Source of the DNA: Colius striatus
Taxonomy: Eukaryota > Chordata > Aves > Coliiformes > Coliidae
Assembly: GCF_028858725.1 (NCBI RefSeq)
Contig: NC_084767.1
Location: 34,327,519 to 34,391,518, forward strand
Direction of reading: 5' to 3'
Length of the DNA: 64,000 bases
Position numbers and translations under genes: made by a program. Below, in pieces: positions 1-11,253 of the stretch; position 1 is the first letter of the stretch, and each line of letters starts with the position of its first letter. The notes beneath the pieces are model-generated. The model was not told the origin of the DNA. It did not search any database and worked only from the letters and a program-made list of their open reading frames with translations.

Positions 1-105
1 GGCCTGGGCGCCGCCTCTCGCCCGGCCTGGCACTGCACTGCACGGCACAGCCCTGTGGTGGCAGCGGAAGCAGCTCCTCCGGCTGGCCCCGCGGCTGGCG
101 CGGCC
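1..105 (+). other. CASP8: CASP8 5'UTR / proximal leader
   Basis: GC-rich leader upstream of the ATG at 106. The reading frame is open back to at least position 55, but only through GTG codons. No ATG precedes 106 in this frame, so 106 is the most likely start. The transcription start is not visible and may lie left of the window. Confidence 0.55.
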
Positions 106-413
106 ATGGCCATCCCCAGGCAGCAGTTGCTGGTGGTCAGCGAGGAGCTGGACGAGGCCGAGCTGGCGGCGCTGAAGTTCCTCAGCCTGGAGCACATCCC
201 CATGAGGAAGCTGGAGACCGTGCGGGAGGCGGTGGACTTCTTCCATGTGCTGCAAGAGAAAGGGATGATCGAGGCGGAAAACCTGTCCTTCCTGAAGGAG
301 CTGCTCTACCGCATCTGTCGGATCGACCTCCTGGAAGCCCAACTGGGCTCCAGCCGCGAGGAGATGGAGAGCGAGCTGCAGCTCCCGGGCAGAGCAAAAG
401 TGTCGGCCTACAG
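106..413 (+). CDS. CASP8: CASP8 coding exon 1 (DED1)
   Basis: Residues 1-102 plus two bases of codon 103. Encodes all of DED1 and the conserved link [10 protein letters not shown] to DED2. Donor CAG|GTGAGT. Confidence 0.93.
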
Positions 414-3400
414 GTGAGTGCCGCGGGGGCGAGGGCGGGAGCGGCCTGAGCCATTAACGGTGTTCAGAACGCCAGGCAGGGGCGTGGAAGCATACAAGCG
501 CCTTCAGAAGGAGAGGAGGTGCAAGCCATACAGGGAGTTGAAATTACCGTCCGGCAAAAGGCAGAAAACAAGCCGTATTTTTCAGACACTGCTCAGGGCC
601 CTTCGAGCTGCATAGGGCCGAAAGGGACTGGCTAGGAGCCTTTGCTGTCAATCCTAGAAAGTTTTAGTCTTGTTTTGATTTTAGGAAAGCTGAGATCTTT
701 GTGATTACATCTGAAAATGGTTTTAGTTCAAGCTGTCCTGGGACTGACGCTTCTCCATTTACAAAGAAAAAAAGGGAGGGATATAGAATCATAGAATGTA
801 GGGGTTGGAAGGGACCTTTAGAGATCATCTAGTCCAACCCCCCTGCAGAAGCAGGTTCACCTAGATCAGGTCGCATAGGAACATGCCCAGGCGGGTCTTG
901 AAGACCTCCAAGGAAGGAGCCTCCATTTATGCTTGGGTGGTGCAAAGGGAGCAGTTCAACAGCACATTAAATTGTTAATTGTGTAAAATTTAATTATCTT
1001 AAATTGTGTCAAAGGAGATGCTTGGGAACAAGATGAAGCAGTGTCTTTCATTTCTCTTTCTAGATACTTGCTCTTTCAGCTGTCAGAAGACATCACTGAA
1101 GATAAACTGAAATCTTTCAAGGTTTTTTTGGGGAAAGAATTACCAAAATGCAAGCTAAACTCTAAGACTGTAAGAATTTATTTCTTTTTCTAATGATTGT
1201 AATGATCCATAGAGGTATTTGAGGGGCTATGAGGGGAAACACCATAAGAAAGAGTGTATTTGCCAAGAGATTATAGTCTCTTCAGTGCATGTGAGATTCA
1301 TCTGTGCTAGTGTTGTATGTAACTTGCAGCCCAGGGAGCACAGACTGTCCCTGCATCAGGCATAGAGGCCTTCATGTCCAAGTGCCATAGGAGACTTAGG
1401 GGACACAGTGGCTTTGATCAGTGGGAGACTGATGAGCACATTCACTCATCTTGCCCAACAAATTTTCTTTTGTCTGCTTTCTAAGGCATAATCAAACAGG
1501 AGATCATCCACTGAGGCTATTGCTTTATGCTTTTGTTCTTGTTATTTCCAGACTGAGAAAGTGGAACTCTTAAGCAGCAGATCCTGTCTAATGAAAAGTC
1601 TTGTAGCATTTTCTGTCATTTAGGAGAGACTGATCATCTAGTAATGGCTGGTTTAGTAAGTCCTGGGGGTGACCACTGTGCTCTGCCACATGCTGTTTGG
1701 CAAGAGCTCGTGTCTCTTGGATTCCTTTTTGCTTCAGAGCAATCTCTACACCAATCTTGTGTGGTTAAACCGCTTTTTGTCATTGCTCAAGGTGGTAACC
1801 ATGGTGGTCCTTGTGTTTCAGTTAAGTCAGAAGGTAGCCACTGAAAGGCAAATGAATGAAAGCAGTCATTAAAAACATTATTATATATTCCTATGTGATC
1901 ACCGTTCGATCTTCTGGATTAGATTTTCCTTGAACTCAGCCTCTTTGTGCTGCGGAAGGGAGATGAATATACTTTGAGAAGATGTTTGTACTTGCAGTAC
2001 CTGTAGGTTTGGTGAACAAGTTTTAATTGTCTCAGCTGAGGTCTCAACTGAGCTACCAGTAGAGCTGGACTGACTCTGGGTTGCATGTGCTGCCCATGCC
2101 TTGGAGCACATACACATGCTGCATCTTTCCTCCCAGGGGCAGCATGAATGTGCCCTAAGAGCGAACTACCTTTCTGATTACCCAGACAATGCTCGACGTT
2201 TTCATTGAGATGGAGAAGAAGGGGATCTTGGGAGAAGACAACCTAAGTGTCCTGAAGAATCTCTGTAGAGAAATTAACGTCAGCCTGTTGAGGAGAATTG
2301 AAGAGTATGAATTAAATCTGTCTGGTAAAGCAAAACAAACCAGAAAGGCCTCTTTCCCACAATTAGTCTTGAAGTGACAAATATTGTACAGGACTAATAA
2401 TTAATGCTTTTCAGGAAGAGAAGAGGTGCTCATCCCAGAGGAACAGAAAGGCAGCACAGGAGGCCCAAAAGGTAATTAAAAATCTATAAAATTCCATGTT
2501 TATACTCTTCTTCAGCTTTTGGACTCTACACATCACTTGCCTCTCACTTCTCTACACAGGTGCCTCTCTAAAAAGTGATTAGGTATCCAGTTACTTCCTA
2601 ACTGATCATAATACATATTACTCCCTTTTAATTGATTACTTAGTGGTTTATAGCTAACAGGAGCAGCCATTCAACCACAGCTCAGTGTTTTCAGAGAACA
2701 GTTTTGCCCTGGGAGGTATTTGTGGAGATGGAAAATAGGAACAGAGCTTCTTTCCTTTCTTCAGTGCTGCATTCTGTAATTAAACTTTTTTGTCTGTATT
2801 CAGCTCAGGCCAGAGGGCAGGCATTATCTGTGGCATCTGATTCTCCTGGCCATTGGGATGAGTCTTCCTGGGTAAGTCACAATGGTTTCTTAGAAACACC
2901 ATGTAGTCTTAGAAGAGATCATCCTTCCATGAGGTGAACAGTTACTGTATGCCCAACTGTTACAATCACTGTGTAGAAAAGGAAAATGTACCACTCAGTA
3001 ACGTCCTTTGTGTCCTTTGTTGTGATGCAGCGTTAAAACTTTGGAAACATTTGCAAGGGTAGTGGCATGGCCAGAGTTCCTTACAGTGGGACACGTGGTG
3101 GCTGGCAGGGCTGGGGGCAGGGTTGGCTGGCAGGGGCATGGGCAGGGGTGGCTGGGCACCGCACGGAGGGGCTGCCCAGGGTGGCGACAGTGCAGCACTG
3201 GTCTGGCGAGCAAAGCTGCACAGGGAGAGCTTGTCAGGAGAGAGAGGCAGCTGGCTCCTCACCCCACTGGGCCACAAGTAAGGACTGAGAAGCACCTGCA
3301 CCTGGAGGGGAGGGCAGTAGTTTCACCAACAGCTTTGCTTTCTGGCAGCTTGAAGTTTACAAAATGACCAGCCAACCACGTGGAGTGTGCGTGATCCTGA

Positions 3401-5353
3401 ACAATCACAGTTTTGCAAAAGCCAGGGCAGCAGTGCCAAAACCAAAAGACTTGAAGGATCGGCCTGGGACACACGTGGATGCAGGTACCCTGAACATTAA
3501 ACATAAGTTTCAAAAACAGAAGCATATTTTTTTTTTTTTATACCAGAGGTAGGAATCTCAGTCTTCCCTTTCTGGGATACTTTTGTTGTAGTGGCTGAGT
3601 CACCTCTGTTTCCTGAGCTGACAAACCCTTATCAACCCGTTAAGCTTTTACTGTCTGACTCAAAACAACTCATTAGCATTTTGCTATTTACTGAGTTTAC
3701 TGGAAGTGAAGCAACAGCCTCACCCAGGACTTTACAAGCCAGGCTAGCTATGCGTCAGCCATATACACATTACTCCTAAATTAGGCAGAGACAGACTTGC
3801 TGCTGAGCCGGAAGTGGGCATTAGTTGCTTAACATCCAACTTGAAAAGAAAAGGGAGGGAAAGGGAAGATGTTGGAATTGAGAGGCTTGATCACCTTGCT
3901 TTTCAGGGGCCCTGGTTTTAGTGGGCTGTGGCTGATTGCAGGTCATCTGTGAGATGTGTGTGTTGGCGCTATCTGTGCCAGGAGATGAAACCTGTCAGTG
4001 AGCCTTCCTTCTCTGTCAGTGAGAACTCTCAAGTACCTTCAGGAGTCAAGGGTTCCCTTCCTGTGACACAGGTACTACCCAAAGGGGCAGCGCCCTCTCC
4101 TCTTGTGTAAAGCAGCTGTGCTGTTTAGCAGCTTTTGAGACATGACCTGAGGAGATGTAAACTGGGTGGGGAAAGAGATAGAGCTTGCTTAATAGTTCTG
4201 CCTGCTTTCCAGACAGAGGAATGCTGAACAGCAAGATTGCTAGGAAGCCTTTTAATGAGCATTAAGGGAGCTTAAGAGAGATAATGCTGGGTTATTTTCA
4301 GAGCAGGAGTGTAACTGCCTGGACAGTAGAGTACCAGGATTTAAAATAACCTGTTGTCACTCTCTACAAATTGAATTTGCGATTGCAGAGTCCAGTTTCC
4401 ACATGATGAAAGGGCTCCAATTCCCCTTCTGTTTACTTTCCAGTGGCTCTGCGCAGAGTGTTTCAAAAGCTTCATTTTACAGTAGCAGAACACAGAGACC
4501 TCATGGCAGATGAAATCCGTAAGATTGTGGACATCTACCGCTGCAAAGACCACAAAGCCAGAGACTGTTTTGTTTGCTGTATCCTGTCTCATGGGAAAAA
4601 AGGCATTGTTTATGGTGTGGATGGGGAGGAAGTACCTATCCAGGAACTGACCACTGCTTTCACTGAACAGAATTGCCCCTCACTTGCTGGAAAACCCAAA
4701 GTCTTTTTTGTTCAGGCCTGCCAAGGCAATGCTTGCCATAAAGGTGTGACTGTCGAAACAGATTCTGGACAGCAAGATTCTTCCATAGAAACAGACACCA
4801 GACTTCAGCTGGACTACATCCCTGCAGAGGCAGACTTCCTCCTGGGCATGGCTACCCTGCAAGATTTCATTTCCTACAGAAGCCCAAGGCGGGGGACCTG
4901 GTACATACAGGCGTTGTGCCAGCACTTGGAGTACAGCTGTCCTCGGTAACTATGTTTTCATAAGCTTCTTTTTGGCAACACTTGTATTTTCTTTCTGAAT
5001 GCCAGGAGTTTGATCTGGATGCAGAGGTAGGCGATAGGCTGTGGAAGCACTTGCTCAGAGTGAAAACAGTAATGTAGGACAGAGGTCACAGCAGCTCAGC
5101 TAACTGCTTTGAAGTCTGTTTGAAACAGCAGCCCTGATATAGATGAAGATGTATGAGAATGTGGGAATTTGTCTGATTTTCGCTGCCTCCCTAATACAAA
5201 AGGAACATGTGTTTTTGCAGAGGAGAAGATATTCTCACCATCCTGACAGCAGTGAATCAAGAGGTGAGCAGGAAGAGTTGCAATAAGGTAGAGAAGCAGA
5301 TGCCAGAGCCTGGTTTCACACTGACGAAAAAGCTCATCTTTCCTGTCAGCTGA
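106..5353 (+). CDS. CASP8: Caspase-8, complete gene (8 coding exons)
   Basis: Initiator cysteine protease of death-receptor apoptosis, recruited through FADD to the DISC in the cytoplasm. Coding exons: 106-413, 1064-1169, 2186-2324, 2415-2471, 2804-2871, 3349-3484, 4444-4945, 5221-5353. All have GT-AG borders and phases join without a break to give 482 residues (human about 479). DED1 spans about residues 2-80, with an RxDLL-type motif (RIDLL), and DED2 about 97-180. The protease domain starts near 227. Catalytic His321 lies in SHG and Cys364 in QACQG; P1-Asp pocket arginines are 264 and 417. Processing sites VETD378 and IETD389 lie in the large/small subunit linker. The start at 106 has a strong Kozak context (GGCCATGG). 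DED spacing, the QACQG pentapeptide and the position beside TRAK2 favour CASP8 over CASP10 or the avian paralogue CASP18, although those paralogues are similar. Confidence 0.95.
783..928 (-). mobile_element. CR1 LINE fragment, 3' end
   Basis: Minus-strand CR1 3' terminus in CASP8 intron 1: starts with the reverse of the ATTCTATGATTCTATG-type tail, then GGGGTTGGAAGGGACC and the TCTAGTCCAACCCCC block. 5'-truncated. Confidence 0.9.
1064..1169 (+). CDS. CASP8: CASP8 coding exon 2 (DED2, first part)
   Basis: Residues 103-138, the opening helices of DED2 ([10 protein letters not shown]...). Acceptor TTTCTAG, donor ACT|GTAAGA. One leading base completes the split Arg codon. Confidence 0.9.
2186..2324 (+). 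CDS. CASP8: CASP8 coding exon 3 (DED2, second part)
   Basis: Residues 139-184, [13 protein letters not shown]... with the helix 5/6 portion of DED2. Similar spacing to the human exon. Acceptor ACCCAG, donor G|GTAAAG. Confidence 0.9.
2415..2471 (+). CDS. CASP8: CASP8 coding exon 4 (linker)
   Basis: Residues 185-203, a low-conservation acidic linker after DED2. Assigned by TTTTCAG acceptor, G|GTAATT donor, an open 57-nt exon and exact phase fit to both neighbours; similarity alone would not reveal it. Confidence 0.75.
2804..2871 (+). CDS. CASP8: CASP8 coding exon 5 (linker)
   Basis: Residues 204-226, the Ser/Asp-rich linker before the protease domain, containing SDSPG as in the mammalian linker. 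Needed to restore phase between exon 4 (phase 1) and exon 6 (phase 0). Acceptor TATTCAG, donor TGG|GTAAGT. Confidence 0.8.
3095..3190 (+). repeat. G-rich degenerate repeat in CASP8 intron 5
   Basis: Repeated GGCTGGCAGGG / GGGGCAGGG units with many G-runs of 3-5; the coding strand could form G-quadruplexes. Strongly unlike the surrounding AT-rich intron. Confidence 0.6.
3349..3484 (+). CDS. CASP8: CASP8 coding exon 6 (start of p20)
   Basis: Residues 227-271, [19 protein letters not shown] and DRPGTHVDA. Carries pocket Arg264. Acceptor TGGCAG, donor G|GTACCC. Confidence 0.93.
4444..4945 (+). CDS. CASP8: CASP8 coding exon 7 (catalytic His and Cys)
   Basis: Residues 272-438, the main protease exon: CCILSHG with His321, QACQG with Cys364, the linker with two cleavable Asp sites, ADFLLGMAT, and SYR417 followed by GTWYIQ. 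No in-frame stop or frameshift. Confidence 0.96.
5221..5353 (+). CDS. CASP8: CASP8 last coding exon (p10 C-terminus)
   Basis: Residues 439-482 and stop TGA at 5351-5353. Contains [12 protein letters not shown] and the C-terminal KKLIFPVS, equivalent to human KKLVFPSD. Acceptor TTTTTGCAG. Confidence 0.94.
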
Positions 5354-5503
5354 ATGGGAGGGAACTGCGTGGCAGAGGGAGCTGCAGCAGCCTGTAAGCG
5401 GCCGATATCAGCTAATGATTTGGAAGAACACCACAGATTTTCAGTGTCTGCTCTTACCACAAGAGTGACATTTTTTATTGGGGAGCCTTAAGAAATTTGT
5501 GTT

Positions 5504-5509
5504 AATAAA
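5504..5509 (+). terminator. CASP8 polyadenylation signal
   Basis: Canonical AATAAA 151 nt after the CASP8 stop, the first on this strand in the 3' flank, implying a short 3'UTR ending about 5520-5540. Confidence 0.6.
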
Positions 5510-5539
5510 TACATATGACACTTTACACTGGAAAGCATC

Positions 5540-7260
5540 TCGGAGCTAGTCTCTGATCTGTGGTTTACTAGTTAAAATATGCTCAGCCTTGTCTAGCAGC
5601 TCTACCACAGTACCTTTAGTAAGGTATCTCCAATCCCAGTTTAAAATGCAAATTGCTATGAAGCTTTGTGTATTTTATACCTAACTTTTGCAAAATAAAA
5701 GGGAGGGGCACTGCAAATTTTACAGCGTACCTTCAACTTGCATCGGTGTGTTTTGTTACTTCTCCCTACCCCTTAAAATTTTTCATCTTTAGTGTCTTGG
5801 AATGCCTAAAGAAAAGCCAATCACTTGTCCTCCAGCATCCTCAGCAGGATGTGGCTGTGACTGGTGTTTTAGGCTACCCTCTGCATAGTCTTAGCAGTGA
5901 AAATCAGTTGCTCGGGTCCAGCAACTGGTTATCCTGTGTCCACTGACCTTGCTGACCTCTCAGTTCTAAGCACAGCAAAAGAAATCATTGTTATGTAAGT
6001 ACTCAGCTCCTTAAAAACGTTTTTATATTGCCTCCTCTGATGAGGATGCACACTGTACAGGGAGTTCTACAAGCTCTGAGTAGAAGCTAAAGCTTTGTTG
6101 GTGTCTGTTTTGTTTTGAATTAGCTGTTTATTCTGTTCTACCCTTGTTAATGCTGAAAGCTGTAATAACAGTAGCAAGGTAGTTGATTATTTAACTAAAG
6201 AGGCAGATCTTCACTGGAATTACGTTAAGAGCTCAACTCCTCCCCTGGACTCCTGTGGTGAATACTTCTAGTTTTGGTACCAGTTGGTGTCTGTGAATAT
6301 AAGGGCAGAGGGATTATAAACTCTCAGAATGATGAGAACTTCAACAGGTGCCAGGTGCAGCACGTGGTTACAGCAACGGCCAAATCTGTGCTTCCGCTTC
6401 CATCTTCTGGGAGTAATTTTCCAAGGTAGTTGCTGATGTTTGTTTAGGGATTCAGCATGAAATGATGAAGAGTTGTGCTGAAGTAAGGACAGCTCATTTA
6501 CAGAAGTTTGTCTACTAGTTAGACAATCCAAGTGAAAGAAAACCATTTTAATTTTTACTGAATATGGAATAGAAAGTGTAAGCAAACAAGCCTACTGTGC
6601 CATGGGCAAAATCATTAATGGAACCTGTTCTTCAGTTTCATGAAAGCAACCCTCTTTGAGGGTCAGTAGCTTAGTTTCAGTCTCTCTCCCCCCCAATTTA
6701 TCACAAATTTAGAGGGCTGACATCAGCTACTGAGATGGAAAACCAGCAGTGGTGGTGTTAGACAGCAGTGTTGTCCGATGCTGTAATGCCAGAGGAATGC
6801 ATTAGCTCATGGAAAACAACAGGAGGCAAAAACCCAGCATGCACAAAAACTCCCAAGGTACCAGAAAACAAAACCTTCATTTAGAGTGAGGTTTGCATTC
6901 AAATATTCTGTCTAAAGGTTGCTGACCTATTCTGCATGTGTGAAATGTTCTCAAGTAAAGGGCTTGTGAAGCTGCAGGAGGAGGTACTCTTGAGTGTTGT
7001 AGATGTATGTATGCAGCTCATACTGCACATCTGCCCCCTGGAGCTGCCTAGGTACAAACACAGCACCAGCAGCCCAGCATGGCCTCATCAAGTTTTTTAC
7101 AGCCACCCCTTGTGCAGATACCAACTTGGTAAACTCAGGTACAGTACAACAATCACTAAATTTTAGCCCAAAGAGGCCTAATTCTAAGGTTTATTGTAGA
7201 ACACTGTAGTACAGAAGATTACACTTAGAACAAACCACACAAGATCACCAATATACTGAA
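5540..7260. other. CASP8-TRAK2 convergent intergenic interval
   Basis: About 1.7 kb without a recognisable exon, repeat or RNA gene. Human has FLACC1 in this interval; no coding similarity to a coiled-coil protein was seen on either strand. Confidence 0.5.
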
Positions 7261-7279
7261 AAAGGGCATGTTATACATG

Positions 7280-7285
7280 TTTATT
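7280..7285 (-). terminator. Candidate TRAK2 polyadenylation signal
   Basis: TTTATT on the plus strand is AATAAA in TRAK2 orientation, about 3.3 kb beyond the TRAK2 stop. This agrees with the long 3'UTR known for mammalian TRAK2. Nearer signals may also be used. Confidence 0.4.
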
Positions 7286-10200
7286 ATCAAATTTACATCC
7301 CACTATGAAACAACAGTAAGTGCAAAAAGCAGATGAAAAAAAAAAGATGGTGTTCCCAAACCCTTCAAACATTGTGTGTGATCCCTTCATGTAACAGCCA
7401 AAGGAGGCCTAAACCTTGTATTCTCTGCTGCTGCTGGACTGCAGTAGCCCTTTACCTTTGACCACACGTAGTTTGAGTATGCAGACATTATTTGTGTTTA
7501 TCAAAAACAGTGAAACTGGAAAGCTTTCAGTTTGTGCTTGGTTTAAGCCAACCCAAGTAAAGATAAATACTACAAGAATTCCCTCCTGTCCCTTGAAACT
7601 TTCACAAGCAGGACTAAGTCCGTCCTTTCTAGCATCTGTTTTTGTCTCAAACCTGCAAGATGACCCTTCTGAAATACAATTCTCTGTTCCTTCTAGTTCT
7701 ACCTTCCTCTCAACTATATCACACTTGTGGAGGATCAAAAGATCTTATGTGGGATCTCAGCTACCTCAGTCATGCAAGTTTGTTTCCTCTTACAGGGGGC
7801 AGCAGAAGCCAAATCAGTACCTGGAATGATGGCAACTTTTAATATGTTCTCAGAACCATGCCTGTTATTACAAAAAAGCTTATCTTCTAGGTTTTGGCAC
7901 AAAACAGTAAACTTGGAAGAAATAGCAGTTTTCCCCGTGGCTGTGTGCTGGGTACATCTGTGCAAAGGGCACAGGGCCCTCCCCAGGGCCAGCACCGCCC
8001 CACAGCACCAGCCACAAGGCCACACACACCCCCTCAGGGCACAGGGTCCTCCCTCCCCTTCTTGCCTTGTTAACAGAGCAGAGGAAACCCCATCTGACAG
8101 CGGAACACAACCCAGCATCAAAACGTCTCCACAGGACTGTTTGAACTGAACCAGTTGGTATTGTTAGGTTATAGACATGAAAGCATCCCAAAGAGAAACA
8201 TGCATTTAATTAATGTGCTTTTAGATTAATTTTAACTGAAATCTGCTCTGCCAAAGGAATTCTGGGTTTGCTGGTTCAGTACTTGTGCTGCTAACACACA
8301 GAATGCTCCAATGGCAGTAGTTAGCTAATGAAGCTACTTAGAAAGTGTCACACCTGTAAAAGTTTAGATGTAAACACACAACAAATGGACATACTTTTGA
8401 CACACCACACGCTTCTCAGTTGACACCAAACTTTTGTTAACTCATTCCTGTTGTTTCCCTAGAAGTTACAAAGACAGAGCAGACATACCTGTCTCGGTTC
8501 ACTGGACGGCAGAAATGTCTCCTTCCCTTCACTCTTACCTCAGCTAGGTGAGGCTCCACGCACAGCTCAGTACATACAAACAGAAATACTTACAAAAAGA
8601 AATCAAATATTTTGTGTTTAAAAACCAAAATTAACCCGTACATAGTATTTTAAATAAAATCCACCTTTAATATGTATAAGGTTTTGCTTAGAGAGCAAAA
8701 GGCAACTCCAGGAGTTCCTGAATTTTCTGTGCGCTGCTGACAGACAAGTTTCTGCTAAGAATCCCTGTGCAAGTTCGAAGTGGTTACTCCTCCCTTTTAC
8801 CAAAGAAGACTGTTATAGCAAAGAGTCATCACCAGAGCTCTAGCACTGTAAAAGCAGAAAGGCCACGTGACCCATTTCCTATAAACCAGGGTAAGAAACT
8901 TTCTCTTCCTGCCCTACTCCACTCAGTCCTGCAGCAACCAGGGTGCTGGTTACCATGTGCCTAAGGGCAAATGCAAATCAGCACCTGCTTCACACCTGGC
9001 ACCAACTAGCACACACACACTGTAAAACCAACCCAAGTTTACTTTGGGGGTATCTAATTGCATGGAAACTAGACTTGAATTTTAAACTGTTGACAGGTAC
9101 AGTGAAAAATTACGTAAAGGTTAAGAACCTGTTTCCCTTCAGGTCGCCAGCAAAGATTCATTCGCCTGAGGAATTTTAGGCAAACTTTTTCTTCTAAGTT
9201 ACACTATAAACTTATAGTTGATCATTCCTTGGACAAGAAAGACTCAAAAAAGCAGCACAGGCAGTAATACTTTGATGATTACCATTCAGAAATCAGATTT
9301 CTAAAATGGACTTCTCTTTTGAGACAGAAAGCCTGCTTCAGCTTTGTTTAGAATCAGGTTTAGAATCAGATTCAGAACCACTCTCATCACCAAACACAGG
9401 ATTTCAACATAGACAAGACTGATTTATGTTCATTAAAATGCTACTATGAACATTATATTTAGAACTGGAAGATGAAAGCTAGAGGGTAAATTTTGGTCTT
9501 AATGAAATCTGTTAAACAAAATCCTGCCTAAAATCAGAAATACATGAATGAAGGGCATGATGTTTTCTGCAGGGCTCTCAAACATGCATGGCCACATGTC
9601 AAGAAAAGTCATGTCATTGGACTTCCAACACTTGTTTTGAAGTAAATGCTCTCTGCTATGCCTAATGAAAACGAAGCCCAAATCAAACACCTGGGTTTCA
9701 CTACCTTTTGCAACACTGAAACATGCCTGAGACTTTTGTCTGTGTGTGTGCAAAAATACCCTCATTTAAAGAGATGCACAACACAAGAGAGATTTCTTAA
9801 TTTCAAATTTTCACTCTAATACCTAATTTCCTGCTCTCTAAATCTTCATTGCACCTTCCTCTGTGTGCTTCAGAAGCATTGGAAATAATTTAACCTTCTG
9901 TTAATACCTCACTAATACAATTGCACTCTTCCAAAATATAAATCCCGACCACCAGTTTCTGTGCTTGTAAACAGAAGTATTGCCTTCTTACACAGAGCTA
10001 TAGGTTCTCTCCCCTGCTTCTCAAAGTGGTGAGGAGTTCAAAAGAGTACAGTTTCTGAAATGTAAAATACAAGAATAATAAAAAAAAATAATCCAAGTTT
10101 TCATATTTGTTTGCTACAGGGAGGAACTTGGAACTTGGTGTGCTGGTCAGACTTATTTTACTACTATATTTAAATGACTTGGCCTGTCTGCTAACAACTA

Positions 10201-10577
10201 GTAAATACTATGGTCACACAGTGGGAAATCAAGGAGAAATGAAATCTCAAACAGCACCTGCAAGACCATTCTATGCATACAGTTTAAAAGGTTAAAATAC
10301 TGACAATGTTTACAATGGCCTTTTAGTGTTGCTTAAGACAGATGCTGAAGGGGATCTCTAAACTAAACTTTGGTTTTGGTTTTCTTGTCATTCATAAAAG
10401 CCTTCCTCTTCAAGCCCAAGCAACATTCTGCTTGATCCCAACACTTCTCTCTCCCACACCTCTAACATGCACATGCCTTCTTCAACTCTTCTGTAACACA
10501 TCTAACAATGCCCCTACTGGATGCTTATCCTTCATGTATTATTTACCATGCTAGAAGTCTATAATTTCTCAGACCAG
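7286..10577 (-). other. TRAK2: Probable TRAK2 3'UTR
   Basis: No exon or repeat is recognisable between the TRAK2 stop and the candidate poly(A) signal at 7280. Mostly AT-rich, with a GC-richer patch about 7960-8070. The open frames here show no recognisable protein features and lack splice context. Confidence 0.45.
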
Positions 10578-11253
10578 TCAGTTCTCCTTTAGGACATCCA
10601 TTTTTGATGACTGTGTGCAAACTGGAGCTCCCAAAGCTCCAATCATGGCTGGAAGACTCTGGTTTCTTCTCAGTCCTGCCATTAAGTTGCTACCTGCATT
10701 TAAGAACACGGTCGAGTCCTGCCTCCGCAAGCCAAGCTCTGGCCCTCGATTCTTCCCAGGGTCCTGTGTCTCTGGGGCCTTGATCACCCTGGCAATGCCC
10801 AGCCTTTTCAGCCTGTCCACCAGGTTCACCTTCAGCTGCCCAATGTCTGGAGGGTTACGGGAGGGCTTCAGCCCATACATTTCTTGCAAGAATGTTTCTG
10901 TTGGTCGAGAAGCCAGAAAATTTTCTGAGTAATGCACTCGAGGCTCAAAGAGTGGAGGGGAGGGACAAGGTGAATGTGAGGGAGAGTTGGGTGGAGTGGA
11001 AGGAATGGAGAGAGTCTGAGGGGGCTGTAGCAAAGGCAGTTTTTCTAATACAGGGCTATCATAAACCTTGGCAGAGATGCCTCGCTCTTGCAGAAGTTTA
11101 GCCAGGCTGCTTGTGCTGCTGAAAGTAGTAGTTGAATCTCTTCTGTTGGTAAGAAATTCTCCAATACTAAGCCTGTAAGAAATGGCTGGAGTGCTTGCTG
11201 AGTTCCCAATACTGCTGCCAGTATTTCCAAGTGAAAGTGGGGCATCCATGGAG
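10578..11253 (-). CDS. TRAK2: TRAK2 coding exon 15 (C-terminus)
   Basis: Residues 672-896 and stop. Contains [16 protein letters not shown], a Ser/Pro-rich stretch, [19 protein letters not shown] and the KMDVLKEN end. Acceptor TTTCAG on the minus strand at 11254-11255. Confidence 0.95.

Noticed and set aside
7416-8191. Overlapping ORFs of 100-140 codons on both strands
   Set aside because: No known domain, no splice context, opposite strands equally open; best explained as TRAK2 3'UTR.
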